The position numbers were made by a program, and so were the translations under genes. A stretch of 64,000 nt of DNA from Hordeum vulgare subsp. vulgare (lineage: Eukaryota; Streptophyta; Magnoliopsida; Poales; Poaceae). The DNA is taken from contig NC_058521.1 of NCBI RefSeq assembly GCF_904849725.1, positions 430,298,676 through 430,362,675 on the forward strand, read 5' to 3'. Below the pieces are notes generated by a model. It saw nothing but the letters and a program-made list of their open reading frames with translations, ran no database searches and was not told the DNA's origin. This document shows, piece after piece, positions 33,981 to 45,898 of the stretch (within the stretch, counting starts at the first letter, position 1; each line of letters starts with the position of its first letter).

Positions 33981-35553
33981 TGATACGTCTGCATCGTATC
34001 TACTTTTCCAAACTCTTTTGCCCTTGTTTTGGACTCTAATTTGCATGATTTGAATGGAACTAACCTGGACTGACGTTGTTTTCAGCAGAATTGCCTTGGT
34101 GTTATTTTTGGGCAGAAATCAAAGTTCTCCAAACGTCCTGAAAATTTACGGGGAGCAGCTTTGGAAAATATCAAAAATATCTGCGCCAAGCTCCACCTCA
34201 GGGGGTGGGCCAGTGGGCCACAAGACCCTGCTCCGCCACCACCCCCTGATGGCAGTAGGCAGGCTTGTGGGGCCCACACGGCCCTGCCGCCCCCAACTCC
34301 AGCTCTATAAGTTGCCTTTCGTCCCAGAAAAAAAAGAGAAGTTTTCATCGCGTTTTCGATATGGAGGCGCCACCACCACCTGTTCTTCATCCGGAGGGCA
34401 GATCTGGAGTCCGTCTTGGGCTCCGGAGAGGGGAAATCGTCGCCATCGTCATCATCAACCTTCTTCCCTCTCCAATTCCATGAAGCTCTTCGTCGTTCGT
34501 GAGTAATCTATTCATAAGATCGCTGGGCGGTGATGAGTAGGATGAGATCTATCATGTAATCGAGTTAGTTTTGATGGGGATTGATCCCTAGTATCCACTA
34601 TGTTCTGAGATTGATGTTGCTACTACTTTGCCATGCTTAATGCTTGTCACTAGGGCCCGAGTGCCATGATTTCAGATCTGAAATTATTATGTTGTCACCA
34701 ATATATGTGTGTTTTAGATCCGATCTTGCAAGTTGTAGTTACCTAATATGTGTTATGATCCGGGAACCCTGGAGTGACAATAACCGGAACCACTCCCGGT
34801 GATGACCATAGTTTGAGGAGTTCATGTGTTCACCAAGTGCTAATGCGTTGGTCCGGTTCTTTATTAAAAGGAGAACCTTAATATCCCGTAGTTTCCTTTT
34901 GGACCCCGTTGCCACGGGAGGGATGGACAATAGATGTCATGCAAGTTCTTTTCCCTAAGCACGCATGACGACACACGGAATGCATGCCTACATCACATTG
35001 AAGAATGGGAGCTAGCCACATATCTCTCTGTGTTATAGCTGTTGCATGATGAATATCATCCAAACAAATCACCGACCCATTGCCTACGAGTTTGTCCTAC
35101 TGCTGTTACTTGTCTTGCTCTGCTACTGCTGCTACTACTGTTGCTACTACTGTTACTTGTCTTGCTCTGCTGTCGCTTGCTACTGTTGCTACTTGCTACT
35201 GCTGTCACTACTGTTGTTCCTTGTCGCTGCTATTGCTCGTTACACTACCGTTACTCGCTACTTTGTTGTTACTACTGTGCTTGCAGATACTAATCTTTTA
35301 GGTGTGGTTGAATCTGACAAATTCAGCTGCTAATACTTGAGAGTATACTCTCACCTCCTCACTGGTAAACCAACAAATTGGGTCAAATACTCTACCCTCG
35401 AAAACTGCTGCGAACCCACGCGCTGGTGGGCCGTCAACAACATTCTTCTAGTTTCATTACAGGGGAGTGCTATCAGCATTCTTCTGGTGCCGTTGCAGGA
35501 GAAGGTTTGTTGTCATAAGCATTTGTGTAGCTAACGCCAGAGATTGCAGATCA
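33981..35553 (+). repeat. 3' LTR of element A (Sabrina-like Gypsy), complete
   Basis: TGATACGTCTGCATCGTATC...GCAGATCA, 1573 bases. A short terminal inverted repeat GATACG/CGTATC opens it. The GC-rich block 34196-34290 is followed by CTCTATAAGTTGCC (TATA-like, 34302-34308) and CAGAAAAAAAAG, then a GTGAGTAATC donor at about 34500. The trinucleotide tract at 35097-35280 has an extra repeat block compared with the 5' LTR. The next bases (35554 on) are inverted element B. Confidence 0.87.
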
Positions 35554-36379
35554 AATATCCTCTCAAGAACCTCCTCATCTTTTTCTTTTTCAAGCTCTGA
35601 AATATTCTGAAACTTTTAGAGACTTCGAAAGAAAAGTGAATAAAGATTAACTCAACTCGTAGCAACTACTCCTACTAGTGCCGAGAGACCGTATCACGCG
35701 CTAAAACTACTTGGGACCAGCTAAAATCAACATTTCAAGCTCAAGAACAGGGTCACCAAGGTAGCAAGAATACGCGAAGGATAAAGCACTAGAGCAAAAA
35801 CTAATTGGACCAATGGAGGAGTCACTTACCAAGGAGCAATTTCCCCAAAACGGTTCGGAGACTGATGCTTTGTGCAAGGAGATCGAAAATCACAGCCGAA
35901 TGAACAAGAACACGGGTTTGAGCTGCCAAGCAATTTTTTCTGGAGGTAGAGGAATAGGACGGGAGCTGGAACGAGTGGAGGGGGCCCCTATTGGCCCCAC
36001 AAGCTTGCTTGCCGCGGCCGGGGGGTGGCCGCGGTGATAGGGCTTGTGGCCCACTGGGGTGGCCCCCAGGCCAGCTCTCAGTCCCAGTATTTTTCAGATA
36101 TTCCAGAATAAATCATACTAGATTTTCAGGACCATTGGAGAACTTTTATTTTCGGGGTATTTTTCTCCGGGACGCTAAAACAGAAAACAGGAAAAACTAA
36201 ACTAAACCTATCATTTTTCTTCTAAGCAACAGAAAGTGAAAGCTTAAAACAGAGGTATGTGACTCTTTGATTCATCCATTTCATGGTCATCGAAAGAAAT
36301 CAGTCAATGGGGTTGATCAAATCCTTATGACAAAACTTTCTCGAATCGCAAGAGAGAACGGAGAATTTTCGAATAGCCA
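35554..36379 (-). mobile_element. Element B: ORF2 start, putative intron and internal LTR-like module (inverted Sabrina-like copy)
   Basis: Read on the minus strand this matches A from about 30266 to 31050. The LTR-like module, including the GTGGGCCACAAG and GCTTGTGGGGCC phrases, is at 35930-36150. The donor GGTAAGTGACT is at 35829 and the acceptor at 35607. A short ATG-led start (MRRFLRG) follows at about 35577 and is cut at 35554, where A's LTR lies. The rest of B's 3' half is missing from the window. Confidence 0.8.
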
Positions 36380-37057
36380 CTAAGTTACCTCACTGGGGAT
36401 GTGAATCTCCCCAACAAGCAAATCATACTTCATCTTGACACGAGGAATAGGGCATTCAAAGCTCCCAATAAGAATCGATGAAGTTTTTTCGATAGCATTG
36501 ATGCAATGCACTTGATATCGTTTCTTCGGAAAGTGCATGGTGTGCTCATTACCGTTGACATGGAAAGTGACATTGCCTTTGTTGCAATCTATAACAGCCC
36601 CTGCATGGTTTAAAAAGGGTCTTTCGAGGATGACAGCCATGGCATCATCCTCGGGAATATCCAAGATAACAAAGTCTGTTAAGATAGTGGTGTTAGCAAC
36701 CACAAAAGGCACATCCTCGCAAATGCCGACAGGGAAAGCAGTTGATTTGTCAGCCATTTGCAGAGAAATTTCAGTGGGTGTCAACTTATCCAGTTCAAGT
36801 CTACGATAAATAGAAAGAGGCATAACACTAACTCCGGCTCCAAGGTCACATAAGGCAGTTCTTACGTAGTTTCCTTTAATGGAGCAAGGTATAGTGGGCA
36901 CTCTGGGATCAATAAATTTCTTAGGAGTTACACCTTTGAAAGTGTAATTGGCAAGCATGGTGGAGATCTCAAGATCTGGTATCTTCCGTTTATTGGTCAC
37001 TATATCTTTCATGTACTTGGCATACGGAGACATTTTGAGCATATCAACTAACCGCAT
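36380..37057 (-). CDS. pro: Aspartic protease ORF (element B)
   Basis: 225 residues, collinear with A's protease. LCDLGAGVSVMP keeps the catalytic Asp. The second motif reads VILERPFLNHAGAVIDC, where A has LGRPFL; the Gly to Glu change may hurt function. The ATG again follows the TAG ending Gag with no gap. It ends at the same natural stop as A. Confidence 0.84.
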   Translation of the reverse strand: MRLVDMLKMSPYAKYMKDIVTNKRKIPDLEISTMLANYTFKGVTPKKFIDPRVPTIPCSIKGNYVRTALCDLGAGVSVMPLSIYRRLELDKLTPTEISLQMADKSTAFPVGICEDVPFVVANTTILTDFVILDIPEDDAMAVILERPFLNHAGAVIDCNKGNVTFHVNGNEHTMHFPKKRYQVHCINAIEKTSSILIGSFECPIPRVKMKYDLLVGEIHIPSEVT

Positions 37058-39260
37058 CTACAGAAAGATGGGTCTTATCATTTCAATAAAGCGCTCAAAA
37101 TCCTCATCATCCTTTTTCTTGGATGGCTTAGGAGGAAAGGGCATAGGTCTCCGAACCCATGGCTCCCTTTCTTTACCATGCTTCCTAGCAGTGAAGTCAT
37201 TCTTATCGTATCTCTTTGGTTGTGGGTTATCAGGATTAACCATAGGTTCAATCTCCACATCCTTATCATTGCTAGGTTGAGCATCATTATGAACATCGTT
37301 GTCCATATTGTCACCAGGTTCATGTTCATCACCAGATTGTGTTTCTGCATCAGACGCAGAAATATCATTTGGTTCTTCTGGTGTGACAGTATTTGGTGAA
37401 CTAACATGCAGGTTTCTATCATCCTTCTTCTTCTCCTTAGGATGATTGGGTGCATCAGCATTAATTCCTTGAGAATCTTGATAGATTCTCTTCGGATGAC
37501 CTTCAGGATACAAAGGTTCCTGAGTCATTTTGCCTCCTCTAGTAATGACTCTGACAGAGTTGTCATTTAATTCATTGAGCGGGTCATTCTGAGGTTTAAG
37601 TACTTGTTCTACCTGAGTAGTAATCATAGAGGCATGTTTACTCAGAAGCTTCAGATCATTGACATTTCTGTCTACACAAGCACTTAAATGACTAAGCATA
37701 CGAGTACTTTGTTCCAAATGTCTGATAACATAATCAGTTAACTCTGTTGTTTGGCAACAAAGTTGTCAAATTCACCAAAGCATAGGCTAGCAGGTTTATC
37801 AAAAGGAATATCACTCTCTCAAACCTACACAGAGAATTTACTTCCACTACCTGTATCGGGTTATCGAGACCATGGATCTCTTCGATAGGTGGTAGATTTT
37901 TGACATCTTCAGATCTAATGCCTTTCTCTTGCATAGATTTCTTGGCTTCTTTCATATCTTCGGGACTCAGAAATAGAATACCTCTTTTCTTCGGAGTTGG
38001 CTTAGGAGGTGGTTCGGGAATAGTCCAAGCATCATCGTTAATCAAGATGTTATTCAGTAGGATCTCAGCTTGTTCTACAGTTCGTTCCCTAAAAACACAA
38101 CCGGCACAACTAACTAGGTGGTTCTTAGAGGCATCGGTAAGTCTGTTATAGAAGATATCAAGTATCTCATTCTTCTTAAGAGGGTGATCAGGCAAAGCAT
38201 TCTGTAGCTGGACGAGCCTCCCCCAAGCTTGTGGGAGACTCTCTTCTTTGAGTTGAGTGAAGTTGTATATTTCCTGCAAGGCAGCTTGCTTCTTATGGGC
38301 AGGGAAACATTTCTCACAGAAGTAATAGACCATATCCTGGGGACTACTCACACATCCAGGAGCAAGAGAGGCTAACCAGGCTTTAGCGTAATCCTTTAGA
38401 GAGAAAGGAAACAACCTAAGGATATAGTAGTGGCGGATCTTCTCCTCACTAGTGAAAAGGGTGGCTATATTGTGTAGTTTGGTAAGATGGGCTACGACCA
38501 TCTTAGACTCATAACCGTGGAAAGGATCAGATTCGATTAGAGAGATTATCTCAGGGTCGACAGAGAATTCATAATCCTTATCGGTGATAAAGATAGGTGA
38601 AGTGGCGAACTTCGTGTCATACTTCATCCTAGCTTTCAGAGACTTTTCCTTCCACTTGAGAAGTAATTTCTCAGTGTCATAGGCATCCTTACACGCAAGA
38701 AAATCCTCAGCTATCTCTCCCTCCATAACGTAACCCTCAGGTATATCAGGCAATTCATATCTAGGAGAGCTAGATCTAGCAGGAGCAAAAGCAGGTCCTA
38801 TCTCAATAGTATCGGCAGTTTCAGAAGCATCACGAGCATTGGCAGTAACTCTAGCAATATGAGCATCAAGGAATACCCCTAGTGGCACATTAGGCAAAGT
38901 AGTATCTCTAGCAGTATCAAGCATAGCATCATCAGGCAAAATAGCATCTCTAGCAGTACCAAGCATAGCATCATCAGGCAAAATAACATCTCTAGCATCA
39001 GCAGGCAAAACAGTATCAGGCATAGCATCTCTAGCAGTAGGCATAGCATCTCTAGCAGTATCACGCATAACATCTCTAGCAGTATCAGGCATAGCATCTC
39101 TAGCAGTATCAGGCGACATATCAAGATTTCTAGCAGGAGGTGATGTCGCAAACTTACTCATAACTGGAGGTGAATCAAGTGCAGAGCTAGATGGCAGTTC
39201 CTTACCTCCCCTCGTAGTTAAGGGCTAGACTTTAGTTTTTGGATCTTTCAGATTCTTCAT
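37058..39260 (-). pseudogene. gag: Gag (element B)
   Basis: The start ATG is at 39258-39260 (MKNLKDPKTKV), but a stop follows 11 codons later. The frame reopens from the Met at 39161 and runs to 37734. The N-terminal repeat has more DTARDAM units than A (39010-39150). Capsid motifs match A: FHGYESKMVVAHL, LFPFSLKDYAKAWLASL, ESLPQAWGRL. A small indel near 37820 shifts the frame; the C-terminal part 37058-37717 is back in order and ends with TAG next to the protease ATG. A's nonsense codon at the middle is absent here. Confidence 0.85.
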
Positions 39261-39310
39261 AGTGATCAGCAGATATAAATCCCAACTGACTTAGAGAATA
39301 TAGCAATACC

Positions 39311-39328
39311 TCCCCGGCAACGGCGCCA
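39311..39328 (-). promoter_or_regulatory. Primer-binding site of element B
   Basis: TGGCGCCGTTGCCGGGGA on the minus strand is a perfect tRNA-Asp-type Athila PBS, six bases from the LTR. Confidence 0.92.
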
Positions 39329-39334
39329 GAAAAA

Positions 39335-41021
39335 TGCTGCTAACGGCAGTCCCCAGCAACGACACTTGAAGAATGTTGTTGACGAGTCCCTGGCTAGATG
39401 CCTTCGCGACAACAGAGCCAGGACTGCTCCGAGTTTCTCAACAATTAGCAATTGTCTTGCAATGGCCCACCAGCGCGTGGGTTCGCGGCAGTTTTCGAGG
39501 GTAGAGTATTCGACCCAAATTTGTTGATTCGCGAGGCAGGAGGTGAGAGGATACTCTCGAGTATTAGTAGCTGAATGTATCAGATTCAACCACACCTAAA
39601 AGATTAGTATCTGCAAGCAAAGTATCAGCAGCAAAGTAGTATGATAACAACGGTGCCAGAAACGATGTGTTGACGACAGACTATTCCTAACTGTTGTATC
39701 AATGGCGCCAGAAGTTGCCCGTAGACGGAAATAGTCTTCTCCCGTCGACGCCGAGCGAACGAGTATTGTAGCAGGTAGTAGCAGTGTAACGAGTAGCAGC
39801 AGTGGCAAGGAATAGCAGTAGTGACAACAGTAGCAAGTAGCAACAGTAGCAACCGACAGTAGTAACAGCAGCAGAGCAAAACAAGTAACAGCAGCAGCGG
39901 GACAAACTCGTAGGCAATGGGTCGGTGATTCGTTTGGATGATATTCATGATGCAACAGTTATAACACGGAGAGATATGTGGCTAGCTCCCGTTCGTCAAT
40001 GTGATGTAGGCATGCATTCCGTGTGTAGTCATACGTGCTTAGGGAAAAGAGCTTGCATGACATTTATTGTCCATCCCTCCCGTGGCAGTGGGGTCCAAAA
40101 GGATACTACGGGATATTAAGGTTCTCCTTTTAATAAAGAACCGGAACAACACATTAGCACTTGGTGAACACATGAAGTCCTCAAACTATGGTCATCACCG
40201 GGAGTTGTTTCGGTTATTGTCACTACGAGGTTGCCGGGTCATAACACATAGTAGGTAACTACAACTTGCAAGATCGGATCTAAAACACGCATATATTGGT
40301 GACAACATATTAATTTCAGATCAGAAATCATGGCACTCGGGCCCTAGTGACAAGCATGAAGCATGGCAAAGTAGTAGCAACATCAATCTCAGAACATAGT
40401 GGATACTAGGGATCAATCCCCGTCAAAACTAACTCGATTACATGATAGATCTCATCCTACTCATCACCGCCTAGCGATCCTACAAATAGATTACTCACGA
40501 ACGATGAAGAGCTTCATGGAATTGGAGAGGGAAGAAGGTTGATGATGACGATGGCGACGATTTCTCCTCTTCGGAGCCCAAAACGGACTCCAGATCTGTC
40601 CTCCAGATGAAGAACAGGATGTGGCGGCGCCTCCGTATCGCAAACACGACGAAATCTTCTCTTCTAATTTTTTTCTGGGCGAAAGTGAATTTATAGAGCT
40701 GAGTTCGGGGGTGGCAGAGCCACGTGGGCCCCACAAGCCCTGTTGCCGCGGCCAGGGGGGTGGCCGCGGCAAGAGGGCTTGTGGCCCACTGGCCTATGCC
40801 CTCCGGTGGATCTTTGCGCAGGTATTTTTCATATTTTCCAGAAAAATTCTCCGTAAATTTTCACGACGTTCCGAGAACTTTCATTTTTGCACAAAAACAA
40901 CACCATGGCAATTCTGCTGAAAACAGCATCAGTCCGGGTTAGCTCCATTCAAATCATGCAAATTAGAGTCCAAAACAAGGGCAAAAGAGTTTGGAAAAGT
41001 AGATACGATGGAGACGTATCA
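39335..41021 (-). repeat. 5' LTR of element B (Sabrina-like Gypsy)
   Basis: On the minus strand it opens TGATACGTCTCCATCGTATC at 41021 and ends ...TTAGCAGCA at 39335, 1687 bases. It is about 110 bases longer than A's LTR, mainly through an extra stretch at 39650-39780 with two PBS-like motifs. The promoter block is at 40690-40800 with CTCTATAAATTC (TATA-like, about 40692-40699). It sits inside the integrase C-terminus of chromovirus C. Confidence 0.87.
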
Positions 41022-42486
41022 TCCTCTCACGATAAGTGAGATCTGGCTGAAGGTCGATGGCCTGATGGTCAATGTCCTTATAAAGATCTGGACGGTTCGG
41101 CGCTTGAAGACACTTCCGAAGTTCTGACACATGGAAAACGTTGTGCACACCCGAGAGTTCCGGAGGTAGCTCCAGCTGGTAAGCAACATCTCCACGCCTT
41201 GTCGTGATCTTAAAAGGACCAATGAACCTTGGAGCAAGTTTCCCTTGACGTGGAAACGCTTGGTTACCTTGAGGGGCGTGACACGGAGGTACACCTAGTC
41301 TCCGGGAATGAACTCCACTTCTCTGCATTGAGAATCTGCATAGCTCTTCTGTCACGACTTGGATGCTTCAAATTTTCTCGGACAAGCTGCACCTTATTTT
41401 CTGCCTCTTGTAGAACTTCTGGTCCGAAAATCAACCCTTCGCCGGTTTTTGACCAGTTGAGTAGGGTGCGGCATTTTCGTCCGTACAACACTTCGAATGG
41501 GTCCATCTGGAGACTGGACTGGTAGTTGTTGTTGTATGAGAATTCAGTGAACGACAGAAGGTCTTCCCATTTGGCAGCATGATCCAAGACACAAACGCGG
41601 AGGATATCCTCGAGTATCTGGTTTACTCTCTCCTTCTGTCCGCCCGTTTGAGGGTGGAAAGCGGTGTTGAAAGAGAGCTTGGTTCCGAGGGCTTCTTGGA
41701 ACTTCTTCCAGAATCTTGAGGTGAACTGCGTGCCTCGGTCAGATACAATTTCCTTGGGAACTCCGTGGAGACTCACTATATGATGGATATGTAGACTAGC
41801 CAACTAGCTTCCATCATAAGTGGTGTTGACTGCAATGAAATGGGCCACCTTGGTCAGATGGTCGATAATGACCCATATGGAGTTATGCCCTTTGCTTGAT
41901 CTGGGCAACCCTGTGATGAAGTCCATGCTGACTTTGTCCCACTTCCATTCAGGCACTTGGAGAGGTTGTAGCAGTCCAGTAGGTCGCTGATGTTCAGCCT
42001 TGACTCGTTGGCACACGTCGCTCTTGGCAACATAAGACGCTATTTCCTTCTTCATTCCATGCCACCAGAATTTTTCTGGAGGTCTTGATACATCTTGGTA
42101 CCTCCGGGGTGAATAGAATATGGTGTGTCACGGGCCTCATGTAGGATCAAGTCCTTGAGTTCTGCCTTGTTGGGTACGCATAAACATTTCCCAAACCACA
42201 CTACTCCTTGCTCATCCACCGAGAATTCTGGAGCCTTGCCTTCAATGCTCTTGTGCCCCTTCTCGGCCTCCTTGATATCGTCTGCCAGCGTTGGTTTGAC
42301 TTCGAGGTTAGCCAGGAATCCTAGTTCAACTAGCTCCAACCCGAAGCTTTCCATGTCTTCATATAAGGCGGGTAGCCTTTCCTTGAGCATAACATTCAAG
42401 GTGCTGGCCTTCCTGCTCAAGGGATCAACCACTACATTGGCCTTACCGGGGTGGTATTGAATGCTGAGGTTGTAATCTTTGATTAA
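41022..42486 (-). pseudogene. pol: End of RNase H and integrase (chromovirus C, left part)
   Basis: From right: LIKDYNLSIQYHPGKANVVVDPLSRK (RNase H to integrase link), HEARDTPYSIHPGG (zinc H-x-H), KSDVCQRVKAEHQ (one zinc Cys is Ser), VSMDFITGLPRSSKG (first Asp), IVSDRGTQFTSRFW (second Asp), GGQKERVNQILED (Glu), FEVLYGRKCRTLLNW, and the GPF/Y module PRFIGPFKITTRRGDVAYQL. Breaks occur near 42060, 41803 and 41290. The gene is cut at 41022 by B's LTR, so the chromodomain seen in D is lost here. G separates it from the rest at 42487-61494. Confidence 0.85.
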
Positions 42487-42491
42487 CTCTA

Positions 42492-44285
42492 CGTTGGAAA
42501 TATGCCCTAGAGGCAATAATAAAATAGTTATTATTATATTTCCAGTTTCAAGATAATCATTTATTATCCATGATATAATTGTATTGAATGAAAGCATAGA
42601 TACATCTGTGGATATATAGACAAAACAATGTCCCTAGCAAGCCTCTAGTTGGCTAGCCAGTTGATCAAGGATGGTTATGGTTTTCTGACCATATGCAAGT
42701 GCTGTCACTTGATAACCGGATCACATCATTAGGAGAATCTTGTGATGGACTAGACCCAAACTATAAATGTAGCATGTGATCATGTCATTTTGTTGCTATT
42801 GTTTTTAGCGTGTCAAGTATTCATTCCTATGACCATGAGATCATGTAACTCACTGACATCGGAGGAATACCTTGTGTGTATCAAACATCACAACGTAACT
42901 GGGTGACTATAAAGGTACTCTACAGGTATCTCCGAAGGTTCTGTTGAGTTAGCATGGATCAAGACTGGGATTTGTCACTCCATGGGACGGAGAGGTATCT
43001 CGGGGCCCACTCGGTAATACAACATCACATACAAGCCTTGCAAGCAATGTGACTCAAGTCTAAGTCACGGTATCTTGTATTATGGAACAAGTAAAGACAC
43101 TTGTTGGTAACGGGATTAAAATAGGTATATGGATACCGACGATCAAATCTCGGGCAAGTAACATACCGAAGGACAAAGGGAATGAAATACGGCATTATAT
43201 GAATCCTTGGCACACAGGTTCAACCGATAAGATCTTCGTACAATATGTAGGATCCAATATGGACATCGAGGTCCCACTATTGGATATTGACCGAGGAGTG
43301 TCTTGGGTCATGTCTACATAGTTCTCAAACCCGTAGGGTCTGCACACTTAAGGTTCGATGATGTTTTAGTATAGTTGAGTTATATGCATTGGTGACAAGA
43401 GGTTGTTCGGAGTCTCGGATGAGATCACGGACGTCACGAGGGTTTACAGAATGGTCCAGAAATGAATATTGATATATAGGATGGTTTCATTTGGTCACCG
43501 GAAAGTTTTTGGCATCACCGACAGTGTACCAGGAGTGAGGAATGGGTTCCGGGTATTCACCGGGAGGGGCCCACCCACCCGGGAGTGAGCCCAGTGACCC
43601 TAGGGTGGTTAACCAGCCCTTAGTGGGCTGGTAAGGCAAGCCCAAGAGGGCTATGGCACCACAAGAGAAAAATACGAAAGGAAAGAAAAATAAGGAAAGA
43701 GGGATGTGGGAAGGAAGGAATGAACTCCTTCCCCCAAACCGAATTGGGCTGGAAGTCCACCTCTCCCTTCGGTCGGCGCCCTTGGGGCTCCCTTGAGCCC
43801 CAAGGCTAGCCCCACCCCTCCTCCTATATATACTGGTGGTTTTAGGGTTTTTGAGACAAAACTTTTCCCACGTGCAACTCAAACCTACACCACGTAGTTC
43901 TACCACTAGATCGGATTTCTGCGGAGCTCGGGCGGAGCCCTGCAGGAGTAGATCATCACCACCACCGGAGCGCTGTCACGCTGCCGGAGAACTCATCTAC
44001 TTCTCCGTCTCTCTTGCTGGATCAAGAAGTCCAAGATCGTCATGGAATTTTACGTGTGCTGAACACAGAGGTGTCGTCCGTTCGGCGCTAGATCGGAACG
44101 GATCATGGGACGACGGTGATTTGAATCACGAAGCTGTACCACTACATCGACCGTGTTTCTTAACGCTTCCTCCTTAGCGATCTACAAGGGTATGTGGATC
44201 TAATCTCCTCTCGTAGATGAACATCACCATGATAGGCCTTCGTGTGCGTAGGAATTTTTTGTTTCCCATGCTACGGTCCCCAACA
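42492..44285 (+). repeat. 5' LTR of element G (BARE/WIS/Angela-type Copia)
   Basis: 1794 bases from CGTTGGAAATATGCCCTAG (first base mutated from the usual T) to ...CGGTCCCCAACA. TATA box TATATATA at 43825-43832. Preceded by CTCTA (42487-42491), which recurs after the 3' LTR. Over the first 300 or so bases I count about 18 mismatches with the 3' LTR. ORFs in its GC-rich part (43487-44177) are not genes. Confidence 0.95.
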
Positions 44286-45540
44286 GTGGAATCATGAGCT
44301 AGGTTCATGCGTAGATGTTATCTCGAGTAGAACACAAAAGATTTTGTGGGCGTTGATGTTCGATTTCCTGCTCTCCATAGTCTTTTCTCAATTCGGCGGT
44401 ATTGTTGGATTGAAGCAGCCTGGACCGACATTACTCGTACGCTTACGAGAGACTGGTTTCATCAACCAACATGCAACTCGTTGCATAAAGATGACTGGTG
44501 GGTGTCGGTTTCTTCAACTTTAGTTGAATTGGATTTGACCGAGGCGGTCCTTGGAGAGAGGTTAAATAGCAATTTGCTCATCTCCGTTGTGGTTTTTGCG
44601 TAAGTAAGATGTGATCATACTAGATACCCATAGCAGCCACGTAAAACATGCAACAACAAATTAGAGGACGTCTAACTTGTTTTTGCAGGGTATGCTTGTG
44701 AGATGATGTGGCCAAAGACATGATGTGATATATTGGATGTATGAGATGATCATGTTGTAATAGTTAATATCGACTTGCACATCGATGGTACGGCAACCGA
44801 CATGAGCCATAGGGTTGTCTTTAAACTAACGTTTGTGTTTACAGATGCGTTTACTATATCGCTAGGTTGTAGCTTTAGTAGTAATAGCATAAATAGCACA
44901 ACAACCTTGATGGCGGCATGATGATGGAGATCATGGTGTGGCGCCGGTGACAAGAAGAACATGCCGGTGCTTTGGTGATGGAGATCAAGAATCACAAGAT
45001 CATGGCCATATCATGTCACTTATGAATTGCATGTGATGTTAATCCTTTTGTGCACCTTATTTTGCTTAGAATGACGGTAGCATTATAAGGTGATCCCTCA
45101 CTAAAATTTCAAGATGAAATTGTGTTCTCCCCGACTGTGCACCATTGCTACAGTTCATCGTTTTGAGACACCACGTGATGATCGGGTGTGATAGACTCAA
45201 CGTTCACATACAATGGGTGCAAAATAGTTGCACACGCGGAACACTCGGGTTTAACTTGACGAGCCTAGCATGTGCAGACATGTCCTCAGAACAAAAGAGA
45301 CCGAAAGGTCGAGCATGAATTGTATAGTTGGTATGATTAGCATACAGATGCTTACCACTGAAACTATACTCAACTCACGTGATGATCGAACTTGAGTTAG
45401 TGAATTTGGATCATGCACCACTCAAATGACTAGAGGGATGTACTTTTTGAGTGGGAGTTTATTGGTAATTTGATTAGTTAAACTCTAATTATCTTAAACA
45501 TAGTCTAAGTCCACTTTGCAATATTTTATGTTGTAGATCA
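44286..45540 (+). other. PBS and 5' leader of element G
   Basis: GTGGAATCATGAGCTAGG at 44286-44303 is the degenerate PBS typical of this family's tRNA-Met site. The 1.2-kb leader up to gag has no long ORF; in BARE elements it holds packaging and dimerisation signals, which I cannot locate precisely here. Confidence 0.8.
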
Positions 45541-45898
45541 ATGGCTCACGCAGTAGCAACCCTGAATTTCAATATGTTTCTAGAGAAAGATAAGTTGAAA
45601 GATGATGGAAGCAACTTTGTAGACTGGCCACGTAATCTTAGGCTCATCCTACCAGTTGGGAAAAGGAATTATGTCCTTGATGCTGCGCTAGGAGATGAAC
45701 CACCCGCTACATCTGACCAAGATGTTTTGAACGCTTGGCAATCACGTAACGAGGACTACTCAGTAGTTCAATGTGCAGTTTTATATGGCTTGGAACCGGG
45801 ACTTGAACGTTGCTTTGAGCGTCATGGAGCATATGAGATGTTCCAGGAGTTGAAGTTAATCTTTCAGAAGAACGCCCGGACCGAGAGGTATGAGACCT
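45541..45898 (+). pseudogene. gag: Gag, N-terminal part (element G), cut by element H
   Basis: About 119 codons from the ATG of BARE-type Gag: FNMFLEKDKLKDDGSNFVDW (residues 10-29), NYVLDAALGDEPP, WQSRNEDYSVVQCAVL, MFQELKLIFQKNARTERYE. The frame then runs into H's LTR at 45899; the last residues of the longest ORF are LTR sequence. Gag resumes at 56103. Confidence 0.9.
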
